A stretch of DNA of 64,000 bases. It comes from Cladocopium goreaui (lineage: Eukaryota; Sar; Dinophyceae; Suessiales; Symbiodiniaceae). Every line of letters begins with the position of its first letter. Position 1 is the first letter of the stretch. The stretch is taken from assembly GCA_947184155.2 (NCBI GenBank), contig CAMXCT020000269.1:465225-529224 (forward strand), in the 5' to 3' direction. The translations under genes were made by a program, and so were the position numbers. This document shows positions 1 to 9,140 of this stretch, piece after piece. The notes under the pieces are model-generated. The model searched no databases, was not told where the DNA came from, and saw only the letters and a program-made list of their open reading frames with translations.

Positions 1-61
1 TTTTTCATTTTTGATTGTTTTTTTTCTTTATTTCTTCTTTCTGTTTATATAAAAAATGTTT

Positions 62-560
62 TGACGTATTATGTATTGTGATGTAATGTATTGTACTGTA
101 CTGTAATGTAATGTATATTTATATATATACGTTCTGGTGACTTAGGACTTGTGCCCCTCTGGTGACATACGATTCTGTGCACCAAGTCCTATGCATGTAT
201 GTAATGTAATGTACTGTACTGTAATGTAATGTACTGTAGTATAATGTAATGTACTGTAGTGTGATGTACTGTAATGTAATGTAATGTCCTGTAGTTCAAT
301 GTACTGTACTGTACTGTACTGTAAGTATGTAGGTTCTGATGACATAGGACTTATGCCCGTCTGGTGGTAGCGGATGTTGTGCACCAAGTCCATACTCTTT
401 TCTCATGACTTAGGACATTAGGAGAAGATATGAGATTGTTTTTTTCCCTAAAAAGTGTTTGAGTCCAATAACAACCCCAGTGACTTAGGACTTGGTGCAC
501 ACAAATCACCTGGTACCAACACCAGTGACTTACGACTTGGTGCACAAAATCCTAGGTCAC
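62..560. repeat. TGTAATG-type microsatellite with interspersed 60-bp motif
   Basis: Positions 62-330 are made of overlapping TGTAATG and TGTACTG words. A second motif, containing GGTGACTTAGGACTTG and GTGCACCAAGTCC, occurs near 130-195, 333-394 and 477-560. Long open frames here are Tyr/Thr/His-rich products of the repeat and are not taken as genes. Confidence 0.75.
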
Positions 561-663
561 CAGGCGGGCCTTAGGCCTAGGCCACGGGTACCTAGTATAA
601 TATATTTTCGTGTGTTATCAATGTAATTAGCGAAAGCATACTTCTGTGATTACCTTAATGTAG

Positions 664-750
664 GTTTGGCGTTTGCTTGAACAACGAACAGATCCTGGGG
701 CGCAATACTTTGCCAGAGATTTTGCCCAGAAAACCAACATAAATCTTTGA
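664..750 (+). CDS. exon-like island, unknown protein
   Basis: An open stretch of 28 codons follows a possible acceptor (TGTAG|G) and ends in TGA. The translation is rich in charged and aromatic residues (LLEQRTDPG, QYFARDFAQKT) and looks protein-like against AT-rich surroundings. It lies just upstream of family-B element 807-910. I do not recognise a domain. It could be a short exon or chance. Confidence 0.25.
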   Translation, partial: VWRLLEQRTDPGAQYFARDFAQKTNINL

Positions 751-806
751 TCTCAATGATCTCAGTGTTCATGCAAATTGTGGATCCCTTCATTGACCAT
801 TGTCAA

Positions 807-910
807 CTGGTTGGTGGTTTGGAACATTTTATATTTTTCCATATATTGAGAAAAACCATCCCAACTGACGAACTCCATCATTTTTCAGAGGGATTGAAAG
901 CACCAACCAG
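807..910. repeat. Family B palindromic element (copy B1)
   Basis: Family B is about 100-120 bp. It starts CTGGTTGGTGGTTTGGAACA, has a middle near ATATTGGGAATAATAATCCC and CATATTTTTCAGAGGGG, and ends ACCACCAACCAG, the inverted repeat of the start. About 16 copies lie in this window. The left end offers CTG|GT and the right end CCAG|, so the element can look like a GT-AG intron in either orientation. No clear target duplication was seen. Confidence 0.8.
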
Positions 911-1437
911 TTCACCATTATCAACCACTATAAACCACTATTAACCACCATTAAACCACTATAAACCACCAAGCAGATACTCAAGATGCCCAATGATGGA
1001 TTACAAATTGGATTCAAATGGATTCAATTTTTGTTTTTAGAGGGATTGAAAGCACCAACCAGTCATCATTTAAGTCATCCCAACATGTTCTGGTTTACAC
1101 AAGTTGGATTCAAGGGATCATGGGGTGTAAATGGATAGGTTACACCTTGGGTTGTTACCCCCTGATTTTTTTACGCCTGGGATCAAAAACATGGATCCAT
1201 TTACACATGGCCATCACATGGATCAATGACCACTGAGGACAACTTGTGACATCTTGTGACTATTGATATGGCTATTAATATGTAAACATGAGCCCTAAAT
1301 CAGTGACCACTGTGCCATATATATTAAAGGCGAACTTACATTGACATAGGCTAGGCTGGGCCTACAGCTTCAGTCCCTGAAATCTGTGACGAAAACTCAG
1401 ATTTTCTTCCTGAAAGCCATTGAATCGTGTTGGATCT
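911..1437. other. Non-coding stretch
   Basis: It holds an AACCACTAT-type tract at 915-975 (also near 4972-5020 and 35179-35500) and a lone family-B right end at 1031-1062. Nothing gene-like was seen in the rest. Confidence 0.5.
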
Positions 1438-1540
1438 GCCCTCTGGTAAATCAACATAGACCCTGGCAGATAGGGGTTGGAAGATTCGTTTTCATTAAAA
1501 CTAGGCTATTTTCAGGGTCTATGTTAATTTACCAGAGGCT
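1438..1540. repeat. Family A-like element, variant middle
   Basis: The ends CCCTCTGGTAAAT and AATTTACCAGAGG are inverted repeats, with the inner words ACATAGACCCTG / CAGGGTCTATGT also paired. The same variant recurs at 25004-25120. Confidence 0.7.
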
Positions 1541-2377
1541 AATTTCTAGGTCAATCTTAGATGGGTACTTCAATCCCGTTGGTCTTGGATGGTATCAATG
1601 GGATTATCTAATTTTCACCAGCAAAGTTTTTTTTTGCAGGGTATCTAAGATTGGCACTGATTGCTGCAACCGAGTTTTTTGAAGTTTGACCAGAATATAA
1701 TGATGGTCACCGCGAACAGATGTTCCCCTGTTGATCTGCCCTTTGTGGAATCATTAAGCAAATCCATAGAAAATTGTGTATCAACAGGCGCTTAAAGCCT
1801 ATGCGGATGCGTATAAGACCTGAAATTGACAAGAATTGGATCATGTTTGCATGTTTATATCCAATTGATACTGGATGTTGGTCTAGAGACAAATTGGAAA
1901 ACCGTGTTTGAATGGATCATACTAAACTTTACCCATTCATCTATGTTTACCCAGCTCATCATGGTCAATACCCACTTAAGATCATCAAACTCGGTTTTTG
2001 TTTCATGAATTCTCCATCAATATCCATTAACCCCTCCTGAACCATGAACCATTCAACTCCATCTTGTTTTTTCAGATATGGCTATGGATCAATACCTATA
2101 GCCTATAAAAATACCATTTTTAGGGGGATGAACATCCATAAATCCCAGCTATTTTGGGGTTCACTAGGTACCAGGGTTTTGACACACTGCCATATTATTG
2201 CTGGATGAAAAACAGGTTGTTTACGACCATCGAGACCACATGCTTGCAACCCATTCACATCATTCACCTTATTTTGTCACCTCCTTTTTGTTTCATAGAT
2301 TCCACAATGTGGTACCCCCCCAGTGATGTTTGTTGGTTTATAAACCATAGTAAGTACAGAATAGTATAGATATATCT
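1541..2377. other. AT-rich stretch without recognisable gene
   Basis: Short open frames occur on both strands. None has a recognisable domain or a GC-rich core, and no palindromic element of the main families is complete here. Confidence 0.45.
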
Positions 2378-2445
2378 ACCATAAACCATAGTGAAATTGG
2401 AGTTATGTTCACCAACTTAGCTAACTATGGGGCACCACCTTGCAT
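2378..2445. repeat. Family C element, right half only
   Basis: The segment matches the right half of family C (CACCAACTTAGCTAACTATG, then GGGGCACCACCTTG). The left half is missing, so the copy is truncated. Confidence 0.6.
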
Positions 2446-2514
2446 GCATGGTTGAGTATGCACCAAGGGGGTTGCTGGTTATGCCATCCTGTGGAAAATT
2501 TGCCAAATCCTGCA

Positions 2515-2645
2515 CCACCAAACGGATGGCTTGGATGGTTGAAACATGTTGAAAAGCCTCAAACAAATCGTAAAAATATGTGGGATGTTTACCACCTATC
2601 AGCCAGGATGTCGCACCCATTTACCCTCTGGTAAACATTTACATA
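2515..2645. repeat. Dispersed repeat shared inverted with 24280-24400
   Basis: The text around GGATGGTTGAAACATGTTGA, then GTTTACCACCTATCAGCCAG and the start of element A1, recurs as reverse complement at 24280-24400. Copying therefore included flanking DNA as well as the palindromic element. Confidence 0.65.
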
Positions 2646-2742
2646 GCTATTGAAAATGGCCATTTATAGTTATTATAGTTGATCTACCCATTAATAGCAT
2701 GGTGATTTTCCATAGTTTTTTGTAAACGTTTACCAGAGGGTA
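2622..2742. repeat. Family A palindromic element (A1)
   Basis: Family A is 90-140 bp, with ends TACCCTCTGGTAAAC and GTTTACCAGAGGGTA and inner inverted words CATAGCTATTGAAAATGGCC. More than 20 copies occur in the window. The left end gives CTCTG|GT and the right end CCAG|AGGG, a GT-AG arrangement in both orientations. The right flank (TTAAAGCCATGAAAAT) is shared with copy A3. Confidence 0.85.
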
Positions 2743-2776
2743 CTTAAAGCCATGAAAATTCCGGTATTTGCAATAA

Positions 2777-3264
2777 GTATGGTTTATAATCACCCATTTA
2801 CCACCTATCAACCAGGATTTCGCAACCATTTACCCTCTGGTAAACATCTCCATAGCTATTGAAAATGACCATAGAAATAGTGGATTTACCCGTTAAAAAT
2901 GGTGATTTTCCATAGTTTTTTGTTAGTTTACCCAAGGATACCACCGTTTTCAACGGGTGGATGTCGCATCCACCGGTTGCTTCACACCCCGAAGGCGTCA
3001 CCACCCGCGCCACCATCGTCCTGGTGGAGTCCTTCCGACGCTTCGCCAGCGGCCTGCAACGGCTCAGCGCTGAGGAGGCGACGGATTGGACATTTTCCAT
3101 AGGGATAGTGGTTCATCCATACAAGGTGGTGCCCCCCCAGTTATAGGTTGGTTTATAATCCCAAGAAACTATAGATATAACCCCCATAAACCCTAGTTAT
3201 TGGACTTATAAACCAACTTAGCTAACTATGGGGCACCACCTTGTAGTCATGGGTTTTACAATGA
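2777..3264 (+). CDS. Candidate gene with two element-borne introns, unknown protein
   Basis: The frame is open 2777-2839, 2937-3125 and 3247-3264 (stop TGA). It becomes continuous if element A2 (GT at 2840, AAG ending 2936) and element C2 (AAG|GTGGTG at 3126, TAG ending 3246) are removed. The central exon is GC-rich and protein-like (VESFRRFASGLQRLSAEEA). No start codon is assigned, no family is recognised, and the 5' end is open. The model rests on frame continuity alone. The opposite strand of the central exon is also open, but its translation is less convincing. Confidence 0.35.
2831..2940. repeat. Family A element (A2), possible intron
   Basis: The left end is intact and the right end degenerate (TTTACCCAAGGATA). 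Removing 2840-2936 keeps the surrounding plus-strand frame open. Confidence 0.7.
3120..3246. repeat. Family C palindromic element (C2)
   Basis: Family C is about 125-140 bp, from TACAAGGTGGTGCCCCCC to GGGGCACCACCTTGTA. Its inner pair is TTATAAGTTGGTTTATAA / TTATAAACCAACTTAG. Here a G follows the right end, giving TTGTAG, so AAG|GTGG...TTGTAG| is a possible intron. Confidence 0.8.
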
Positions 3265-3291
3265 ATAAAATTATGGGTATTTTGCGGTATT

Positions 3292-3430
3292 TACAAGGTG
3301 GTGCCCCAGTTCGGAACCGCTAAGTTGGTGAACATAAGTCCAATTTCACTAGGGTTGATGAATGGGGGTTATATCTATAGTTAATGGGGATTATAAACCA
3401 ACTTATAACTGGGGGGGCACCACATTGTAT
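3292..3430. repeat. Family C element (C3)
   Basis: Full-length copy in the opposite internal order to C2, only 46 bp after it. The two together form a larger inverted pair. Confidence 0.8.
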
Positions 3431-3537
3431 ATATATATTTTTATTTATAATGGATTTTTGCAGGATTTTGAATGGATGGATCATCTATATTCATGGATAT
3501 TGATGTTTGTTTCCGTAAAATTCAGGATACTATATAA

Positions 3538-3887
3538 ATGATTACTATATAATAACATTATTGTTCTAAAGAATCCACAGTACCATAGAAACCCAAATTT
3601 AATAACCATGTGATGTCAAGAGATTGCTAGTATATGTCGTCAATAGATGTTAACATAGTGTTGATAGGCGATAATCCAGATAGTAATCCTCCAGCAATCG
3701 TCCTGGCTTTGCTGAGATTGTTATTTATGTTCCAGTAATCAACCAGAACTGTTCTTATAGGATTTCTTTGAGGAATATTCCTATAAGAACAAGGGTTAAA
3801 TAGGGTTAAGATTACCTATGGGGTAATACAAGGGTTGATGTTTGTATCCCTTACTGTTCTTATATCAACCTTGCTGTTGATTAATAT
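3538..3887 (+). repeat. Dispersed repeat of about 345 bp, copy 1
   Basis: Nearly the same sequence lies at 25669-26012 in direct orientation, including TGTCGTCAATAGATGTTAAC and AGAACAAGGGTTAAATAGGG. It has no long shared open frame. An inner inverted pair (GTTCTTATAGGA / TCCTATAAGAAC) suggests a larger non-autonomous element. Confidence 0.75.
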
Positions 3888-3894
3888 GTTGATA

Positions 3895-3990
3895 TGGTTG
3901 GTGGTTTGGAACATTTTTGTTCATAATGTATGGGAATAATAATCCCAGCTGACTTTCATATTTTTCAAAGGGGTTGAAACCACCAACCAG
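3895..3990. repeat. Family B element (B2)
   Basis: Complete copy. Its right flank (TAATGGTTCATCCATAG) is shared with copy B3 at 4792-4893. Confidence 0.75.
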
Positions 3991-4446
3991 TAATGGTTCA
4001 TCCATAGGCATGGATTATACAATTGATGATGGGAATTAATTGGATAATCATACCATTAATTCCCATATGGATATATTCATATAAACCCTATGATAAACAT
4101 ACATATGGTTATAAACCCTATGATAAAATATTGTTAATTGCCTATGGAATATGATATGTTTTATAACCATATTTTGGATATAACATGTATTATATATATA
4201 TCATAGCCATAGAGAATTAACCATATTATGAACCATATCATCCATATTCCATGGGATTTTCCAATGAATTATGGGTATAATTGGTATTTTGTCGTTTTTT
4301 GATGTCAACCCCGGATTTTTGTAGGATTTTGAAAGGCTTCATACTGGATTTGATAAATTTTTCATGGGATGTCGGAAGGCTTCCATACTTCGATGGAGCT
4401 TAGATGGAGCTAAATCCCATGGATGGATAGGGTGAATGTGGTGCCA
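3991..4446. other. AT-rich stretch
   Basis: A fragment of a family E end (GATGTCAACCCCGGATTTTT) sits at 4307-4327. Otherwise there are only repeated ATATG and AACCATAT words, and no gene was seen. Confidence 0.45.
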
Positions 4447-4552
4447 TGGTATAGATGGCCCAATGGCCCATAGAAATAGATGGTTTACCTATGAAAAATG
4501 GGTGGATCTTTCCATGGCTACGTTAGTCATAACCAGATGGCAATGGGATTTA
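4447..4552. repeat. Family A element, GTTATGAC subtype, degenerate left end
   Basis: The right end (CTACGTTAGTCATAACCAGA) matches the subtype at 26132-26248 and 27294-27402. The left end is worn. Confidence 0.55.
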
Positions 4553-4647
4553 TACGGATTTTTTTTTTCAACTGAATATGATTCACTGATGGAAACTCCT
4601 AGCTTTAATTTGATGGAAAATCCTAGCTATATATATATATATATTTA

Positions 4648-4771
4648 TGGGTAAATTTCATCACGACCAAACCCTGTTCTCCCGAAGCCTGGTTCATCAT
4701 GGTTTTGTAGGGAAATCATCCCCAAATGGCGGAACTATTCAGGTTAGTGAATTATTATGATTTACCCAGAT
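4648..4771. repeat. Family H palindromic element (H1)
   Basis: Family H runs from ATCTGGGTAAATT to AATTTACCCAGAT, with CTATTCAGGTTAGTGAA near the right end. It offers CTGG|GTAAAT and TTACCCAG|. This copy has lost the first bases of the left end. Confidence 0.7.
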
Positions 4772-4791
4772 ATATATATATATATATAATC

Positions 4792-4893
4792 TTGTTGGTG
4801 GTTTGGAACATTTTTTATTTGTCCGTTCAGTTTGGAATAATGATCCCACTTGTCTTTCATATTTTTCAGAGGGGTAGGTATGCCACCAACCAG
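4792..4893. repeat. Family B element (B3)
   Basis: Complete copy inserted next to a TA microsatellite. Confidence 0.75.
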
Positions 4894-5027
4894 TAATGGT
4901 TCATCCATAGATATGGATTATAGAATTGATTATGGGAATAGTCATGGATTATGGGAATATCATTAGTATATCAACCACTATAAACCACTATTAACCACCA
5001 TTAAACCACTATAAACCACCAACCAGT

Positions 5028-5153
5028 ATGAATTCAAAGAGCTTCGCCGCGACAATAGTCACAAAAGGCCGTAGAGAAATAACTGGTTTAGAAGCATGGT
5101 CACAAAGCAGTGAACCGATTCTTGGGATGATCCTCCAAGTAATGGTCGTGTAG
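5028..5153 (+). CDS. Small open frame, 41 codons, unknown
   Basis: An ATG-started frame follows a family-B-like right end (CCACCAACCAG) at about 5015-5026 and ends in TAG. It includes KSFAATIVTKGRREITGLEA. No family is recognised. It could be an exon or chance. Confidence 0.2.
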   Translation: MNSKSFAATIVTKGRREITGLEAWSQSSEPILGMILQVMVV

Positions 5154-5296
5154 TGATACTAAAAATGGTCGTTAATTTTAACTTTGCTAAAGTCAGTTAT
5201 CAACAAAAAACCAGACATGAAAACCAAGTTATGTTCACCAACTTAGCTATAAGTATGGTGTAAGTATAGTTATATCCCAATGTTTTAACCATACTT

Positions 5297-5405
5297 CCTC
5301 TCTGGTAATCTGACATAGCTATTGAAAATGGCCCATTTATAGTTGATTTACCAATATAAAGATGGTGATGTTCCAGTTCGTTATGTCAACGTTTACCAGA
5401 GGGTA
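5297..5405. repeat. Family A element (A3)
   Basis: Both ends are present, with a slightly altered left end (CTCTCTGGTAATC). It shares its right flank with A1. Confidence 0.7.
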
Positions 5406-5436
5406 ATGAAAGCCATGAAAATCCCTTTTTTGCTAT

Positions 5437-5557
5437 AAGTATGGTATATCTCCATGTATGTATATATATATATATATATATAGAAGTATGGTATATCTCC
5501 ATGTATATATATATATATAGAAGTATGGTATATCTCCATGTATATATATATATATAT
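5437..5557. repeat. TA microsatellite with AGAAGTATGGTATATCTCCATG units
   Basis: Three units of a short motif alternate with (TA)n. Copia-1 is inserted directly at the right edge, in the TA run. Confidence 0.8.
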
Positions 5558-5738
5558 TGTTAATGGCTGCCTCGCCAACCAAGTCACCGCTCAGGCACCC
5601 AATGCCTTTTTCTCTATGGCTCAAATCCCTCACCGCTGCCCACCCCTTGGTGAGCCCAGACATCACACGTGTGAATGGATGTGCATCCATGTCGTGACTG
5701 GAACAGGGGACCTTAGTCAAAACTGAGGGAGTTTCACA
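5558..5738 (-). repeat. Copia-1 3' LTR (181 bp)
   Basis: Starts TGTTAATGGCTGCC and ends GAGTTTCACA on the plus strand. It carries 25 bp (TGACTGGAACAGG to CTTAGTCA) absent from the other LTR. The stop codon of the pol frame lies in its first bases as read on the minus strand. Confidence 0.92.
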
Positions 5739-8700
5739 TACCCTGAACTTCAAAAATTGTTTTTCCAGTCCATGGACGATCCAAGGCAGTATAGCCACGG
5801 GTCCCTGGCCAAAAGTCCTTTTCACACCATGTCTCGCCGGAAGAAAACTTTGCAAAAGTAGTCCTCTCCACCCCAAGATTGCGGATATCCACAGGGCATC
5901 CAGGAACCCCAATAGGAGAAAAACGAGTCCGTCGAGGCATGTTATGAATCCGGACAACCTGACCCTTATCATTCTTTTCCCAAGTATCTTCTAAACCAAA
6001 ATTGAAGTGAATCTCTTCAGTTGAAGACGTTTCAGGAGAGGTGGTTGCTTCTTTCATCCATTTAGCCCTTTGTCTTTTGTCTGACCTTGCTTGTAAAACC
6101 CGATTTTCATCAAACAAACAATACCTTCCACTCCTCAAACAATCCCTGCGACTTGAACTGTCCATGCTTTTCGTCAGACAGTCAGCCAACTGGGCATTGG
6201 ATGTGACCCATCTGACTGCACAATTTGCTCGAAGCCGCTCACGAATTAAAAGACACTCTATGGTGGTACGATGTTCTTCACACTGTGGAATTGCTGTGCG
6301 AGTCAGGAGATCATATGCACTCTTACAATCCGTCACCAGAGCAGCTTGTCTGGCCTTTGCCAAGACTTCTTCAGGACTACCCCAGTTTATTTCTGGGTTT
6401 TGCAGCCACTCCCAAAGCAGACGGATCCACAGCAAACGATCTACAGTGCCACTAAGGGCAATGGCCTCTGCTCCAAGGGTGCTCCTGGTTACTCGGTGGA
6501 TTTTCTTACTAATCCAAGCAACCGGAGCCACAACAGTCTTTCTGTTTTCCAGCAACTCTGGCGTCGTGGCAAAAATCAAACCACCTTGATGAGCAAACTT
6601 TTCTTTCCCAGAAAGGAACGAGGCATCAGAGAATGCACAGAACGTGACCTGACTGGGCGCAATTGGAACAGTCATCAATGACACCTTGTTGACCTTTGCC
6701 TCATGGAGAACCTTATTTGCGCTGATCAGATCACTCACCATTGCCTTTGGAACACACGACTGAATTTCACCAACCTTGGCACTTAAGTCAGGCCGCGTGT
6801 GTACTGCAGCGTACTGCAATGCACCTACCAAGCTTCTCAGCTGCGTGGTTTCTGCAGCTGTGATGCTACTTTGGGGTTGATTCCTCCGATGTTTTGGAAT
6901 TTCTAAAGGAGCTATCTTGTCAATGTAATCCACCTGGTCGTACTCAATGCTCTTGTCATCCCATTGTTGGAATCTAATCCCCGTAAAGGTAAACGACCCT
7001 TTTTCAAATGAACCAAAGTTGAACTTGCTCTTGATCTTCTGAAGAGAAGCCAAAAACACATGGTCACCACCACCAATGCCATCATCAACATGAATTCCTA
7101 TTGAGCCGTGGATGCGTAGTTGACCCTTTGAGTCTTTTGTCGCGAGGGTGAACACACATGGGTCCAGAGGGCACTGATAAAACCCTTCTGCAATCAGTGT
7201 GTCACGAAACTTGCAATACCATAGATATGGAGCATCAACTCTCCCATATGCTCCACCCTCCAAACTGCATTGATCGGTTTCTGACATGCCAAGTGCCTCT
7301 CTCAGCTCGGGCGGTGGATGAATCCCAAGGAGACGGCCGTCACCATCCCCATGCAAAAAGGCTGTGGAAACATCAAATGAAATCAACTCCCAGCCATTGC
7401 TGCTAACCTGTTGAAGAATCATTTGACGACCATCCTTGCTTAAAGTTGGGGAATCATTCTTCACAATGCCAACTCCAAGATCTTCGAAACCTACCACCAC
7501 GAGACGAGCTTTGGCCTTTTGGCCATTACTCACATCCGCAGACAGGTCATTTGGTCCTGCACTTTTCCATGACAGAATCCATCGACAACGCATCACTGCC
7601 GACTCAGGAATTTTCCCTTTGGCCACTTTGCGAACAGTGGAGTGTTTCAACCAAGCCCCAATTTCCTTATGCTTTGCAACTGCCATTCGAAGTTGGTCGG
7701 CACTTTTGAGGGTACTTAATTTTACCTCCACTTTCTGCTTTCGGGCATCAGAAACAAGCAACACACTCTCATCGGCTGATGCTGCACACAGCGAGCTGAG
7801 TTCCTGTTTTGGTTCCAAGGGTATTTCCATTTCCCACAAGTCAAAACTTTCACCCCCATCAAACACAACATCATCCCCAAACAACACACTATCACAAACA
7901 TCATCCCCATTTTGTGGTTCCCCATCAGATTCAAATGGTGCATCAGGAATAGGAACTTCAAAAGGCTCAAGCTGTGTTTCTTCTTCATCTCCCGGTCGTG
8001 ACTCAGTTTCCCCATGCGACTCAGCTGAACGCTCCCCTTCGGGTTCCAAAGAAGATGGTGAATACCCAGGTGATTCTGGTTCCATACGATCATCAGGGGG
8101 AATATCATCACCTTCTAAATCAAGAAAAACTCCACTCCTGAGATTTTGTGAGAACCTGGAGATGAGTTTAACATCAGCTGAAGATTGTGGAGACTCAGGC
8201 AAATTCTTCCACTCTCGGAAGCTGGCTGGACGGATCTGTTCCGGAGACGCACGAACAAGTCGTCCACTGTGATTGAGCCACACATTACGAAGACCCTCAA
8301 CAGCTACTACACTGGCTGGACCAAACCACCTACCTCTCTCTCTCCTCAGGTTTGCCCCCTTTCGACGCCAATATAATACCCAGTCCCCAACTTCAAATGG
8401 CCCTCGAAGTGGACGGCTTCGCCGGAGCAATGCTCGGCGCAAACTTGACGAATTGTCTGCATCTATGAATGCCTTTCTTGCAGAGGCTCTCAACTCTAAG
8501 CTGGCTCGAAATCGATCACTGGCAGGACCTTCACCTTCGGCCATTGTCATGCTACCAACATCGGCATGAGAGGTGAGTGATCCTGGCAACTTACGGGAAA
8601 TACCTAAAACCGCCTGTTCAGGGGAATAGCCCTTAACCCGTGATAAAGAGTTCTTCGCAGTAAATGCTTGGGTCAATGCTTCTTCAAACTCCACAGGAGT

Positions 8701-9140
8701 TTTGATCGGACACTCAAGATCCATTCTATCCAACATTTTCTTCACAATAGACCCATGCGCTTCCACCCTTCCTAATTGCCAGTGAGCATCTCCTACTGCC
8801 ATTTTGATGTTGATATCCAATGACTGCATGTGATCCTGCCACAAGTCAGATCGGAATTCACTGGCTGGATCCACATAAATCGTTTGCGGTGGTCCTGCCC
8901 AAAGAAGCCAGGCTCGTTGAAACGCTCGGATTTGTGTTTCTGCGTCCGTGTTTTCTACAGGAATTCCCAAATGAAACAAAGTACCTTCATCCACAACATG
9001 AGTAAAAGAAAACTGTTGACCCAGATGATTTGTCCACACAGCAGTGTCAACACCAACAACCTCATTAAAACCAAGATCATCATGGATAGCAGCCGGACGT
9101 GCAGATTCAAATCCAACCTTGCTTTCCGCACAGCTGTCGC
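5734..9140 (-). CDS. Copia-1 pol: integrase core, reverse transcriptase, RNase H
   Basis: This frame has no ATG at its usual left limit (first codon GTG at 9039). It stays open further upstream, where it supplies the CDSC half of the integrase zinc finger and the first catalytic Asp (GVDTAVW). Counting from 9039, the integrase has D57 and E93 (35 residues apart) in DPASEF and GRVEAH. RT has FDVSTAFL (D556) and VDDGIGGG at 651-658, in place of the common YVDDMLI. RNase H has D805, E858 (TLGAEAIAL) and D904. A long acidic linker spans residues 300-430. The frame is shifted by -1 relative to the gag frame. I saw no clear slippery heptamer, so a mutational indel is as likely as programmed frameshifting. 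The stop TGA is at 5734-5736, inside the LTR. Confidence 0.9.

Noticed and set aside
5393..5972. Minus-strand frame running from the microsatellite into the copia-1 LTR
   Set aside because: It overlaps the end of pol in another frame and ends in TA-repeat Ile/Tyr codons.
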